The position numbers and the translations under genes are program-made. From Collinsella sp. AF23-2 (GTDB taxonomy: Bacteria; Actinomycetota; Coriobacteriia; Coriobacteriales; Coriobacteriaceae): a stretch of DNA of 40,814 nt. This document shows, in pieces, positions 25,401 to 33,406 of this stretch (position 1 is its first letter; each line of letters begins with the position of its first letter). The notes under the pieces are model-generated. The model saw nothing but the letters and a program-made list of their open reading frames with translations. It was not told the origin of the DNA and searched no databases. The stretch lies in contig NZ_QRVG01000018.1 of NCBI RefSeq assembly GCF_003459245.1, forward strand, positions 1 through 40,814, read 5' to 3'.

Positions 25401-26387
25401 ATGCCGATTAATGATCCCGAGAAGTCGGAGAATATGCGCAAGTCCATCCGCGTGTATTCCGGTTCCTCCAACCGTCCCCTCGCTCAGAAGATTGCTGAGT
25501 ACCTTGGGGTCGAGCTTTCGGGCCTTACGCTAAAGCAGTTCGCCAATGGTGAGATTTACGCCCGCTACGACGAGACCGTCCGCGGCGCCGACGTCTTCCT
25601 GATTCAGTCCGTGGCCGGCGGCAACGTCAACGACATGCTCATGGAGCTGCTCATCGCCACCGACGCTGCCAAGCGCGCATCCGCCCGCTCCATCACCGCC
25701 GTTATCACCCACTACGGCTATGCCCGCCAGGACCGCAAGGCCGGCCCGCGCGAGCCCATCACCGCCCGCCTCGTCGCCAACCTGCTCGAGCGTGCCGGCG
25801 TCAACCGCATCATCACCCTCGACCTGCACCAGGGCCAGATCCAGGGCTTCTTCGATATCCCGGTTAACCACCTGTCCGCACTGCCGCTATTTGGCCAGTA
25901 CTACAACGACATGCACTTCGACACCGACAACCTGGTTGTCGTCTCCCCCGACGTGGGTCGCGCCAAGGCCGCCAAGAAGCTGTCCGACATGCTCGGCTGC
26001 GACCTGGCCATCGCCCACAAGGGCCGTCCGCGCCACAACGCCGCCGAGGTCATGGGCATCATCGGTGACATCAAGGGCAAGACCTGCATCATCAACGACG
26101 ACATGATCGACACTGCTGGCACCCTGTGCGCCAACGTCAAGGAGCTCAAGGCTATGGGCGCCGGCGACATCTACGTCTGCGCCACCCACGGCATCTTCTC
26201 CGGTCCGGCCATCGAGCGCCTGAACGATGCCCCCATCGTCGAGTGCGTCGTCACCGACGCCATCCCCGTCGAGGTCGGCGGCAAGATCAAGACTATCTCG
26301 GTCGCCGAGGAGTTCGCTCAGGCCATCTCCGCCGTTTACCACGAGGAGCCCGTCTCCACGCTCGTCGGCGGCGACTTCGCGCTGTAG
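25401..26387 (+). CDS. prs: Ribose-phosphate pyrophosphokinase (PRPP synthase)
   Basis: The 328-residue class I enzyme makes PRPP from ribose-5-phosphate and ATP, feeding purine synthesis (purF is in this window), pyrimidines, histidine and NAD. Motifs include VYSGSSNRPLAQKIA, the ATP-binding HYGYARQDRKAGPREP flexible loop, TLDLHQGQIQGFF, VVVSPDVGRAKAAK and the PRPP loop NDDMIDTAGT. The start has GGAGAAGGG upstream. A -10-like TACAAT lies at 25349-25354. A very strong hairpin follows the gene. Confidence 0.97.
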   Translation: MPINDPEKSENMRKSIRVYSGSSNRPLAQKIAEYLGVELSGLTLKQFANGEIYARYDETVRGADVFLIQSVAGGNVNDMLMELLIATDAAKRASARSITAVITHYGYARQDRKAGPREPITARLVANLLERAGVNRIITLDLHQGQIQGFFDIPVNHLSALPLFGQYYNDMHFDTDNLVVVSPDVGRAKAAKKLSDMLGCDLAIAHKGRPRHNAAEVMGIIGDIKGKTCIINDDMIDTAGTLCANVKELKAMGAGDIYVCATHGIFSGPAIERLNDAPIVECVVTDAIPVEVGGKIKTISVAEEFAQAISAVYHEEPVSTLVGGDFAL

Positions 26388-26415
26388 TCGCATCGTCCTT
26401 GCAACCCGGCGCATC

Positions 26416-26493
26416 GCCGCCGGAACAGAAGAAACCCCCGCGCTCCCCCTTGCTTCGCAAAGGTCGCGCGGGGGTTTCTTCTGTTCCGGCGGC
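26416..26493. terminator. 28-bp perfect hairpin between prs and pth
   Basis: Arms 26416-26443 and 26466-26493 are perfectly complementary over 28 bp and enclose a 22-nt loop. The arms start GCCGCCGGAACAG and hold an AGAAACCCCC/GGGGGTTTCT section. TTTCTTCT lies within the right arm rather than after it. It probably ends prs transcription and can act on either strand. Its length is unusual for a simple terminator. Confidence 0.75.
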
Positions 26494-26611
26494 TCGCTCT
26501 GCCGCGGCCGCGCTTTTGTCTGGTGGGATTTCGCTGAAACGAAGTCTCGCCTTCGGCGGGCGTGGTAGCCTTTGTCGTTGAACGAACTACTTATGTAACG
26601 AAAGGAAGCCT

Positions 26612-27241
26612 ATGGCAGCTGCACAGCCGCTTAAGATTCGCATGGTTGCCGGACTCGGCAACCCGGGTGAGGAATATGCCGAGACCCGCCACAACGCCGG
26701 CTTTAAGGCGATCGATGAGCTGGCCCGTCAGGCCGGCGTCACGTACTGGAAAAACCAGGCCGGCGCCGAGGTCGCGCTCATCAATATCAACGATGCCGAG
26801 GAAGAGGGCGGCAAGCGCCAGATTGTGCTGGTCAAGCCGCAGTCATACATGAACACCTCGGGCGGCCCCATCTCCAAGCTCTGCCGCGAGTACAAAATCA
26901 AGGCCGAGGAGCTGCTCGTAATCCACGACGAGCTCGATATTCCCGCCGGCGATGTGCGTGTTAAGGTGGGCGGCGGCCACGCCGGCCACAACGGCCTGCG
27001 CTCCATCATCGACAAGATGGGCAGCCGCGACTTCAGCCGCATCCGCACCGGTATCGGCAACCCTCCCGGCAAGATGGCTGTCGCCGACTACGTGCTCAAG
27101 CAGCTGCGCGCCCGCGAGGCCGAGGACTTCCAGGACACCTGCGCCCGCGCCGCAGACGCCGCCGGCCTGGCAATCGTGCACGGCGTGATCTATGCCCGCG
27201 ACCACGTCAACGGCTCCGCCTCCGCCAACGGCAAGCACTAA
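26612..27241 (+). CDS. pth: Peptidyl-tRNA hydrolase
   Basis: The 209-residue enzyme releases tRNA from peptidyl-tRNA dropped by stalled ribosomes. Family motifs are GLGNPGEEYAETRHNAGF with the catalytic His, KPQSYMNTSGG, VIHDELDIPAGDVRVK with the catalytic Asp, and GGGHAGHNGLRSI. GAAAGGA lies before the ATG. The gene stands alone between two strong hairpins; its stop codon directly precedes a nested inverted repeat. Confidence 0.97.
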   Translation: MAAAQPLKIRMVAGLGNPGEEYAETRHNAGFKAIDELARQAGVTYWKNQAGAEVALININDAEEEGGKRQIVLVKPQSYMNTSGGPISKLCREYKIKAEELLVIHDELDIPAGDVRVKVGGGHAGHNGLRSIIDKMGSRDFSRIRTGIGNPPGKMAVADYVLKQLRAREAEDFQDTCARAADAAGLAIVHGVIYARDHVNGSASANGKH

Positions 27242-27260
27242 AACCTACCATTTAGGGACA

Positions 27261-27424
27261 GGTTTATTTCGGCAGGTTTTATCTGCGTAAACGCCGCAGT
27301 CGGCACATCGCAATAAACACGCTGCCACCATACATGCATAACGCCCCAAAGGGGGCCGGCCTCACCGATGCGCGAGGCCGGCCCCCTTTGCCGTTTTGCC
27401 TGATAAAACCTGCCAAAATAAACC
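27261..27424. repeat. Nested inverted repeat after pth
   Basis: Outer arms 27261-27283 and 27402-27424 match in 22 of 23 positions (GGTTTATTTCGGCAGGTTTT against its complement). With GGGACA/TCTCCC outside they extend to 29 bp with two mismatches. In the centre, 27348-27363 and 27374-27389 form a perfect 16-bp GC-rich stem (AAAGGGGGCCGGCCTC) followed by GCCGTTTT. The outer-arm words recur at 38904-38930 between purF and purM. The rest of the pth-nfnA gap (to 27615) holds nothing else apart from the ribosome site. Confidence 0.85.
27348..27397 (+). terminator. Intrinsic terminator after pth
   Basis: A perfect 16-bp stem (27348-27363 with 27374-27389), a 10-nt loop and a GCCGTTTT tail lie in the middle of the nested repeat, about 105 bp after the pth stop. 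Confidence 0.75.
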
Positions 27425-27615
27425 TCTCCCCCTTTGGTAGGCCGAAGTGGATAAACCCTTTTCCCGACCGCCGAAGACACACGTAAGCGACATGTCCATG
27501 AGGGTATAATTTGCACCGTATGTCTGCACAACGCCTGTGCGCGTACGGTTTTATTCGGGCTACCGTCCATTTCCGTGGAGGCACGGTTCGGCGGCCCTAA
27601 CAAGAGAGGGGTTCT

Positions 27616-28455
27616 ATGTATAAGATCCTGGAGAAGACGCAGTTCTCGGAGAAGGTGTTCAAGTTCCGCATCGAGGCGCCTGCAATCGCCAAGCATGCGC
27701 ACGCTGGACAGTTCCTCATGGTTCGCGCCAACGAGACGGGCGAACGTGTCCCGTTTACCCTGGCCGGCTGGAACGGTGACGAGGGCTGGGTCGAGTTCAT
27801 CTTCATGGTGATCGGCAAGACCACCGAGATGCTTTCCACCTACGAGGCCGGCGAGTCGCTGCGCGACGTCGTGGGCCCGCTGGGCGTTCCCACCGAGATG
27901 GCTGAGGGCCCCTGCGCCGTCATTGGCGGCGGCGTCGGCCTGGCAATTGCCTTCCCGGTCGCCAAGCACCTGGTCGAGACCGGCCACGAGGTGCACGCCA
28001 TCATGGGCGCCCGCACCAAGGACCTCCTGCTCATGGAGGACCAGTTCCGCGAGCTCCTCGACGAGGACCACATCCACATCACCACTGACGACGGCTCCTA
28101 TGGCGAGCAGGGCGTTGTCACCGCTCCGCTGGAGCGCCTGCTGCAGGACAAGGCCGTGAGCCAGGTCTTCTGCGTCGGCCCCGTTCCGATGATGAAGTTC
28201 TCGACCCTCACCGCCCAGAAGTACGACACCCCCATCACCGCGTCGCTCAACCCCATCATGGTTGACGGCACCGGTATGTGCGGCTGCTGCCGCGTCGAGG
28301 TGGGCGGCGTGACCAAGTTCGCTTGCGTCGACGGCCCCGACTTCGATGCCACCCTGGTCGACTGGGATGACCTTCGTGCCCGCCAGGCCGCTTACCGTTC
28401 CGAAGAGGGCGCGTCCCTCAAGGCCTATGAGGAAAAGAGCTGCGCATGCCACTAG
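27616..28455 (+). CDS. nfnA: NfnA: FAD/2Fe-2S subunit of NADH-dependent ferredoxin:NADP oxidoreductase
   Basis: The 279-residue protein is of the sulfide-dehydrogenase/dihydroorotate-dehydrogenase-electron-transfer type. A ferredoxin-reductase-like FAD domain (GQFLMVRANETGERVPFTLAG) is followed by an NAD-binding domain (GPCAVIGGGVGLAIAFPVAK). The C-terminal segment DGTGMCGCCRVEVGG, then ACVDGPDFD, supplies the Cys and Asp ligands of the 2Fe-2S cluster. With NfnB it forms an electron-bifurcating complex linking NADPH to ferredoxin and NADH. GAGAGGGG is 5 nt before the ATG. Its last 10 nt overlap nfnB. Confidence 0.9.
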   Translation: MYKILEKTQFSEKVFKFRIEAPAIAKHAHAGQFLMVRANETGERVPFTLAGWNGDEGWVEFIFMVIGKTTEMLSTYEAGESLRDVVGPLGVPTEMAEGPCAVIGGGVGLAIAFPVAKHLVETGHEVHAIMGARTKDLLLMEDQFRELLDEDHIHITTDDGSYGEQGVVTAPLERLLQDKAVSQVFCVGPVPMMKFSTLTAQKYDTPITASLNPIMVDGTGMCGCCRVEVGGVTKFACVDGPDFDATLVDWDDLRARQAAYRSEEGASLKAYEEKSCACH

Positions 28456-29855
28456 TTAACGGTCGTTTCGTTGCCGATATGAAGTCGCCCCGCACCCCCG
28501 ATAACGAGGAGCCGGCTGCCGAGCGCGCCTGCGACTTCCGCCCCGTCGACAAGGGCTTCACCGAGGAGATGGCGCTGGCCGAGGCCGAGCGCTGTCTCAA
28601 CTGCAAGAAGCCGTTCTGTGTTGAGGGCTGCCCCGTCAACATCAACATTCCCCGCTTTATCGAGCAGATCCGCGCGAAGGACTTCGGCGGCGCTCTCGAT
28701 ACCATCCGCGAGGACTCCATGCTTCCCGCCATCTGCGGTCGCGTCTGCCCGCAGGAGAACCAGTGCGAGGGCAAGTGCATCCGTGGTAAGAAGTCCGAGC
28801 CCGTGGCCATCGGCCAGCTCGAGCGCTTCCTGGGTGACCGCCCCGAGCTCGCCTCCACGCCCAAGATGGCCCCCAAGAACGGCAAGAAGGTCGCCGTCGT
28901 GGGCTCTGGCCCGTCCGGCATCACCTGCGCCGGCGAGCTCGCCCGTAACGGCTTTGACGTCACCGTCTTTGAGGCCTTCTTTACCGGCGGCGGCGTGCTG
29001 GTCTACGGCATCCCCGAGTTCCGTCTGCCCAAGGCGGTCGTCAAGCGCGAGATTGACGGCCTGGAGGACATGGGCGTCAAGTTTGAGTACAACTCCGTCG
29101 TGGGCAACATGGCCACGGCCGAGGAGCTGTTCGAGCAGGGCTTCGACGCCATCTACGTGGCGACCGGCGCTGGCCTGCCCAAGTTCCTCAACGTCCCCGG
29201 CGAGAACCTGCCCAACGTCTTCTTCGCCAACGAGTACCTCACCCGCGTGAACCTGATGAAGGCCAACAAGTTCCCCGAGTACGACACCCCCACCAAGCAC
29301 GGCAAGAACGTCGTCGTCTTTGGTGGCGGCAACGTGGCTATGGACGCCGTCCGTACCGCCAAGCGCCTGGGCGCCGAGCACGCCATCATCGCCTACCGTC
29401 GTACCGAGGACGAGATGCCCTGCCGTCGCGCCGAGCTGCACCATGCTAAGGCCGAGGGCGTCGAGGTTCTGCCGCTCGTCTCCCCGCTCGAGTTTGTCGC
29501 TGGCGAGGACGGCTCCGTGTGCGCCGTCAAGGTCCAGAAGATGGAGCTCGGCGAGCCCGACGAGTCCGGCCGCCGTCGCCCGGTGCCCATCGAGGGCGCC
29601 ATCGAGGAGATTCCCTGCGACGTCGCGATCTCGGCTATCGGCACCAACGCCAACCCCTTCGCAAAGAAGATCGGCGGCAAGATGGAGCTCAACAAGTGGG
29701 GCTACATCGTTGCCGACGAGGAGACCGGCCAGACCACCGATCCCCGCATCTGGGCCGGCGGCGACATCGTCACCGGTGCCGCTACGGTCATTCTGGCGAT
29801 GGGCGCCGGCAAGAAGGCCGCCGCTTCCATCACCAAGAGCCTGCTGGGCGAGTAA
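28446..29855 (+). CDS. nfnB: NfnB: FAD/4Fe-4S subunit, glutamate-synthase-small-subunit-like
   Basis: The 469-residue GltD-like flavoprotein has an N-terminal domain with two cysteine groups (AERCLNCKKPFCVEGCPVNI; ICGRVCPQENQCEGKC) that bind two 4Fe-4S clusters. Then come VVGSGPSGITCAGELA (FAD), VFGGGNVAMDAVRTAKRLGA (NADP) and WAGGDIVTGAATVILAMGAGK. On its own it could be mistaken for glutamate synthase beta. The 10-nt overlap with an NfnA partner and the absence of a large glutamate-synthase subunit favour NfnB. The cytoplasmic NfnAB complex balances NADPH, NADH and ferredoxin pools in anaerobes. Confidence 0.9.
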   Translation: MPLVNGRFVADMKSPRTPDNEEPAAERACDFRPVDKGFTEEMALAEAERCLNCKKPFCVEGCPVNINIPRFIEQIRAKDFGGALDTIREDSMLPAICGRVCPQENQCEGKCIRGKKSEPVAIGQLERFLGDRPELASTPKMAPKNGKKVAVVGSGPSGITCAGELARNGFDVTVFEAFFTGGGVLVYGIPEFRLPKAVVKREIDGLEDMGVKFEYNSVVGNMATAEELFEQGFDAIYVATGAGLPKFLNVPGENLPNVFFANEYLTRVNLMKANKFPEYDTPTKHGKNVVVFGGGNVAMDAVRTAKRLGAEHAIIAYRRTEDEMPCRRAELHHAKAEGVEVLPLVSPLEFVAGEDGSVCAVKVQKMELGEPDESGRRRPVPIEGAIEEIPCDVAISAIGTNANPFAKKIGGKMELNKWGYIVADEETGQTTDPRIWAGGDIVTGAATVILAMGAGKKAAASITKSLLGE

Positions 29856-29883
29856 TCACCTGCAGTGCTAGCCATCAAACGGC

Positions 29884-29922
29884 AAAGTCCCCGTCGAGCA
29901 CACGCCCGGCGGGGACTTTTTT
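29884..29922 (+). terminator. Intrinsic terminator after nfnAB
   Basis: AAAGTCCCCG (29884-29893) pairs with CGGGGACTTT (29910-29919), followed by a run of T to 29922. It lies about 30 bp after the nfnB stop. Confidence 0.9.
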
Positions 29923-29932
29923 ATGCCGGCCG

Positions 29933-29976
29933 CCCAAACCACCACGATGGGGCAGGCACCTTTGTGGTGGTTTGGG
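29933..29976. repeat. REP-like hairpin, left flank of array B
   Basis: Perfect 13-bp arms CCCAAACCACCAC (29933-29945) and GTGGTGGTTTGGG (29964-29976). The loop and right arm (29949-29973, GGGGCAGGCACCTTTGTGG onward) reappear in inverted orientation at 30269-30294 with one extra A. Array B therefore lies between two inverted copies of this element. Confidence 0.85.
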
Positions 29977-29994
29977 ACTTGCCCGGTCGTTTTG

Positions 29995-30210
29995 TCTCAA
30001 TCTGTAACAGCTGGAGTCCGTTGAGCCCTGCAGTTGTTACAGATTGAGATATTGTGCCGGCCGGCCACGCTGCATCTCAATCTGTAACAGTTAGAGACCA
30101 AATATGCCGCCTGGTGTTACAGATCAAGACGTTGGGCTGACGGCCGAACGGTTCATCTCAATCTGTAACAGTTAGAGCCATTTTCGCTGGCTTGGTGTTA
30201 CAGATCGAGA
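29995..30210. repeat. Array B: six 15-bp half-sites in alternating orientation, 40-bp pitch
   Basis: The half-site TCTCRATCTGTAACA, the same as in array A 27 kb away, occurs forward at 29995, 30075 and 30156. It occurs inverted at 30035, 30115 and 30196. Spacing is 40-41 bp throughout, giving three 55-bp units. In the third unit the 25-nt middle can extend the stem (AGCCA/TGGCT). The array lies between the converging nfnB and cytidylate-kinase-like genes, outside both of their terminators. No gene was found in 29856-30314. Confidence 0.95.
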
Positions 30211-30257
30211 CTATGCAAAAGCCGAGGATAGGCACTGCCGCCAAGGCCTTCCCCTCA

Positions 30258-30308
30258 GCCTAAAACAAAAACCACCACAAAGGTGCCTGTCCCCTTTGTG
30301 GTGGTTTT
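30258..30308 (-). terminator. Terminator of the cytidylate-kinase-like gene; right REP-like flank of array B
   Basis: A perfect 15-bp stem (AAAACCACCACAAAG at 30268-30282 with 30294-30308) closes an 11-nt loop GTGCCTGTCCC. On the minus strand TTTTTGTTTTAGG follows. It starts 7 bp after the stop codon at 30315. The same sequence in inverted form flanks array B on the left. Confidence 0.85.
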
Positions 30309-30314
30309 GGTCGG

Positions 30315-30938
30315 CTAGCCTTCGAGCTGCGCCACTTTATAGCGGTAGGCTGCGGCGATGACGTCTTTACAGCCCTCGCGGCCCAACTTGGCGCGGTTGA
30401 CGACGATGTCCTTGCCGCTCGTCATCTTCCACTTTCCGGCGCTGTAGCGCTTGTAGAACGCCTCGCGCGCCTTCTGCTGCTGCTTGACCAGCTTGGCGCC
30501 CTTCTTTTTGTTAAGGCCGCGCTTCTTGCGCACGATCTCGACGCGGTCCTCAAAGGGTGCGGTCACCAACACGGCAATGTGGTTGGGGTTGTTGTGAAGC
30601 AGATAATCGGACAGGCGGCCTTCGATAATGCAACTCTCGGTCTCGCCCAGGTCCAAAATCACCTGGCTCATCTTTTGGAACAACTTGTCCGAGTACGAGC
30701 GCGCGTCGTAGCGGTCGGGCAGAAACGCCATGTTCTCCACAGCCAGACGCTCGTCGTAGGCGGCCATCTTATCGAGCGACTCGCCCGCACGCAGCGACGC
30801 GCGCACCAGCAGCTCGTTGTCGTACAGAGGAATCCCCAACTCGTTGGCGAGGATGCGTCCGATCTCGTGGCCCTCGGCACCAAAGTCGCGCGCGATGGTA
30901 ATGACCACAGGACTCTTCTTGTTCTCCAGATCGCTCAT
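30315..30938 (-). CDS. Cytidylate-kinase-like family protein
   Basis: The 207-residue P-loop-type protein matches the cytidylate kinase-like (AAA_26) family. It opens with VVITIARDFGAEGHEIGRILA, where the nucleotide-binding loop lies, followed by LGIPLYDNELL, and has a basic stretch KKRGLNKKKGAKLVKQQQ near 140. The family is widespread in Firmicutes and Actinobacteria, but its substrate is not settled, so nucleotide phosphorylation is only likely. AAAGGA lies 6 nt before the ATG. It has its own terminator. Confidence 0.82.
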   Translation of the reverse strand: MSDLENKKSPVVITIARDFGAEGHEIGRILANELGIPLYDNELLVRASLRAGESLDKMAAYDERLAVENMAFLPDRYDARSYSDKLFQKMSQVILDLGETESCIIEGRLSDYLLHNNPNHIAVLVTAPFEDRVEIVRKKRGLNKKKGAKLVKQQQKAREAFYKRYSAGKWKMTSGKDIVVNRAKLGREGCKDVIAAAYRYKVAQLEG

Positions 30939-31108
30939 CGCGATTCCTTTCTAACAAATGAGAAAAGGCAATTCCTGATTCCCATTTTGTCACTTACGAC
31001 CGTCCTGGTTTCCCAAGTGCGGCAGATTGCCCCGAAAGAGGAGCGCCGCGTACTAAATGTACGCAAGCGACGATTGAGGGGCAAGGTGCCGTGCTTGGGG
31101 AAGCAGGA

Positions 31109-31747
31109 CTATGCGGCCACGATGCGGCGTTGATATGCCCTCACCAACAACGAGATACCAAAGTTGAGCATAAAGTACATCGCAAACACCAGGCCGTAGA
31201 GCATAAGTACCTGCGACAGATCAATCGCGTGGGCCATCACGACGTTTGCCGTGTACATGAGCTCGGCCACGTTAATGCCCGAAAGATACGAGCTGTCCTT
31301 AATGACGGTCGTGCATTGGCTAAACAGCGCCGGAATGATCGTCTTAAACGTCTGCGGCAGAATGATGTAGCGCATGGTGGCAAAAAAGCCGAAGCCTTGG
31401 CTCTGCGCTGCCTCAAACTGGCCGCGCGGAATCGAGTTGAGGCCGCCGCGCACAATCTCGGCCATAACAGCGCTGGTAAACAGCGTAAAGGCGATGGTCG
31501 AAATCACAATGTCCAAGCCCTGCACCGTAAAGTAGATAAACAGGATCCACAGCAGGTTCGGCGTGCAACGGAACAGCTCGATATAGGCACTCACCAAAAT
31601 ACGGAACGGGCGGGGCGCATAGCTTTTAACAAGCGCCAGCACCGTGCCAAAGATGAGCGAGAAAAAGATCGACAGCGCCGAGATCTCGATCGTCTTAACA
31701 AAGCCGCCCCAAATGTAGAGCAGGTTGGTCGCGTTGAAGATTTCCAT
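31109..31747 (-). CDS. Polar amino-acid ABC transporter permease 2
   Basis: The 212-residue inner-membrane permease of the His/Glu/Gln/Arg family has a short N-terminus, about five helices and the EAAQSQGFGFFATMRYIILPQTFK loop (EAA motif) that docks on the ATPase. GAGGAGG lies 8 nt before the ATG, overlapping the end of the upstream permease gene. It is the last gene of a four-gene importer operon (ATPase, binding protein, permease, permease). No terminator was recognised in the 170 bp before the cytidylate-kinase-like gene. Confidence 0.93.
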   Translation of the reverse strand: MEIFNATNLLYIWGGFVKTIEISALSIFFSLIFGTVLALVKSYAPRPFRILVSAYIELFRCTPNLLWILFIYFTVQGLDIVISTIAFTLFTSAVMAEIVRGGLNSIPRGQFEAAQSQGFGFFATMRYIILPQTFKTIIPALFSQCTTVIKDSSYLSGINVAELMYTANVVMAHAIDLSQVLMLYGLVFAMYFMLNFGISLLVRAYQRRIVAA

Positions 31748-31750
31748 GCG

Positions 31751-32497
31751 CTAGGCCTCCTCTACGTTGTCGAGCCCCAGCTCGGCGAGGCTCACGCCGC
31801 GCGGACGCTCCTTGGAGCGGCGCTCGAGCCACTGCACCAGCATGGCGAGCGGAAAGCAGATGATGAAGTACATAAGGCAGCAGACGATGTATCCCTGCAG
31901 GTAACCGTACAGACTCACAAAGTTGTCGGAACGGTACATAAGGTCGCCGCCGGCCACAAGCGCCAGCACCGACGTGTTCTTGACTAGGTTGAGTGCCTGG
32001 TTGCACAGCGGCGGCAGAATGATCTTGAATGTCTGGGGCAGCACGATGTACCAGTACGCCTGCGCACGGGTGAAGCCCTGGCTCTGCGCCGCCTCCATCT
32101 GACCGCGCGGAACCGCCTCGATACCGGTGCGGATGACCTCCGAGATGTAGGCCGCGTGATACAGGCCCACGCCCAAGAAGCCCAGCACGAACGGCGCGAT
32201 GCGCACCGGCTGGTCGGCACCGGTTATGGCCTGCAAAAACTGCGGACCAGCCATGTACATAAAGAGCACCTGCACGGGCAACGGGGTGTTCTGGTAAAAC
32301 TCCACGTATACGCGGCTTATGGCGCGCAGCACGCGCGAACGGGTGGTAGAGAACACACCCAGCAGCGTGCCCAGCACCAGCGACAGCAGCAGACCGGCAA
32401 CGACCACCTGTAGCGTCACGCCAAAGCCCTCCCAGAAGGGCCCCATGTTTTGAAATGTCGTCGACCAACGGTCGGCGTCAAATAATCCTTCGAGCAT
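31751..32497 (-). CDS. Polar amino-acid ABC transporter permease 1
   Basis: The 248-residue partner of the downstream permease has the family EAA loop EAAQSQGFTRAQAYWYIVLP and a VEFYQNTPLPVQVLFMY segment typical of this group. The frame opens at 32530, but AAGGAAGGA 6 nt before the ATG at 32497 (MLEGLFDAD) fixes the start. The two permeases should form the heterodimeric membrane channel. The gap to the next gene is 3 bp. Confidence 0.93.
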   Translation of the reverse strand: MLEGLFDADRWSTTFQNMGPFWEGFGVTLQVVVAGLLLSLVLGTLLGVFSTTRSRVLRAISRVYVEFYQNTPLPVQVLFMYMAGPQFLQAITGADQPVRIAPFVLGFLGVGLYHAAYISEVIRTGIEAVPRGQMEAAQSQGFTRAQAYWYIVLPQTFKIILPPLCNQALNLVKNTSVLALVAGGDLMYRSDNFVSLYGYLQGYIVCCLMYFIICFPLAMLVQWLERRSKERPRGVSLAELGLDNVEEA

Positions 32498-32522
32498 TTG
32501 ATTCCTTCCTTGGACGATGCGC

Positions 32523-33398
32523 CTATACAAGACCCCAGGTCTTGACCTCTTGGTCGAGCCAGCCGTCGGCCAGACGATCGCAAATCACCTGATCGACCAC
32601 GGCCGAAAGGTCGCAGCCCTTCTTGGTCGCCACGCCGTAGCCCTGCTCGCCAAACTTGACCTCGGGCTGCAACAGCTCAACGGTCTCGTTCATGTAACCG
32701 GCCAGCGTGGAGCGGTCCATGGCAAAGACGTCGATATTGCCGGCGTCGAGCGAGCTCTTGATGATGGGGTAGCCGCTAAAGGCCCTAAACTCGGGCTTGC
32801 AGCTAAAGCCGTTGTCCTTGATCATCTGCTCGATCAGGCCCTGCGTGGTGGCACCCTGGCTCACGCCGATGACCTTGCCGTCCAGGTCCTCAATCGAGGT
32901 AAAGCCCGAACGCTTCTTGACCATGAGTCCCACGTAGTCGGTGCGGTACGGCGTCGAGAAATCCCAGCTCTTCTTGCGCTCGTCGGTGATGGTGTAGGTC
33001 GCTGCGACCACGTCGAGTTGGCCGTTATCGATCAGCGGGCCGCGTGTCTTGGGCGTTACGTCGGTAAACTCGACAAGCTCCTGGGCACGGGCTTCCTTGT
33101 AGCTCACGCCAAAGACAGCGGCGGCGATCTGGTAGCACAAATCGACTTCCATGCCCTCAAAGCGGCCTTTGGCGGTGTCGTAATAGCCGTAGCCGGGAAC
33201 ATCTTTCTTGACGCCGGCATTCAGATGGCCGCGCGACTTGATGGCCGCAAGCTTGGATCCCTTGTCGGAACCCTCGCCGCTGGTGGAGTTGCCGCAACCG
33301 GTGAGCGCGGTCCCCGTCAGCGCGAGCATGCCGGCGCCCGCCAGCTGCAAAAAGTGACGGCGCGACACGGCCGCCCTCGTCATATCCGTCATGTCCAT
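32523..33398 (-). CDS. Amino-acid-binding lipoprotein with Tat-type signal
   Basis: This protein of about 291 residues is an extracellular solute-binding protein of family 3. Near the start is SRRHFLQLAGAG, a twin-arginine signal, followed by a hydrophobic stretch and a lipobox ending LTGC. The mature protein should be exported folded and lipid-anchored. Family features follow: GYGYYDTAKGRFEGMEVDLC, VVAATYTITDERKKSWDFS, TDYVGLMVKK and VIGVSQGATTQGL. The ligand is probably glutamate, glutamine, aspartate or a similar polar amino acid, not fixed by sequence. Start is ATG 33398 or GTG 33401, only 6-9 bp after the ATPase stop. Confidence 0.9.
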   Translation of the reverse strand: MDMTDMTRAAVSRRHFLQLAGAGMLALTGTALTGCGNSTSGEGSDKGSKLAAIKSRGHLNAGVKKDVPGYGYYDTAKGRFEGMEVDLCYQIAAAVFGVSYKEARAQELVEFTDVTPKTRGPLIDNGQLDVVAATYTITDERKKSWDFSTPYRTDYVGLMVKKRSGFTSIEDLDGKVIGVSQGATTQGLIEQMIKDNGFSCKPEFRAFSGYPIIKSSLDAGNIDVFAMDRSTLAGYMNETVELLQPEVKFGEQGYGVATKKGCDLSAVVDQVICDRLADGWLDQEVKTWGLV

Positions 33399-33406
33399 CA
33401 CCGCGC

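Noticed and set aside
28446..29855. Glutamate synthase small subunit (GltD)
   Set aside because: No large subunit is nearby, and the gene overlaps an NfnA-type partner, which fits NfnB better.
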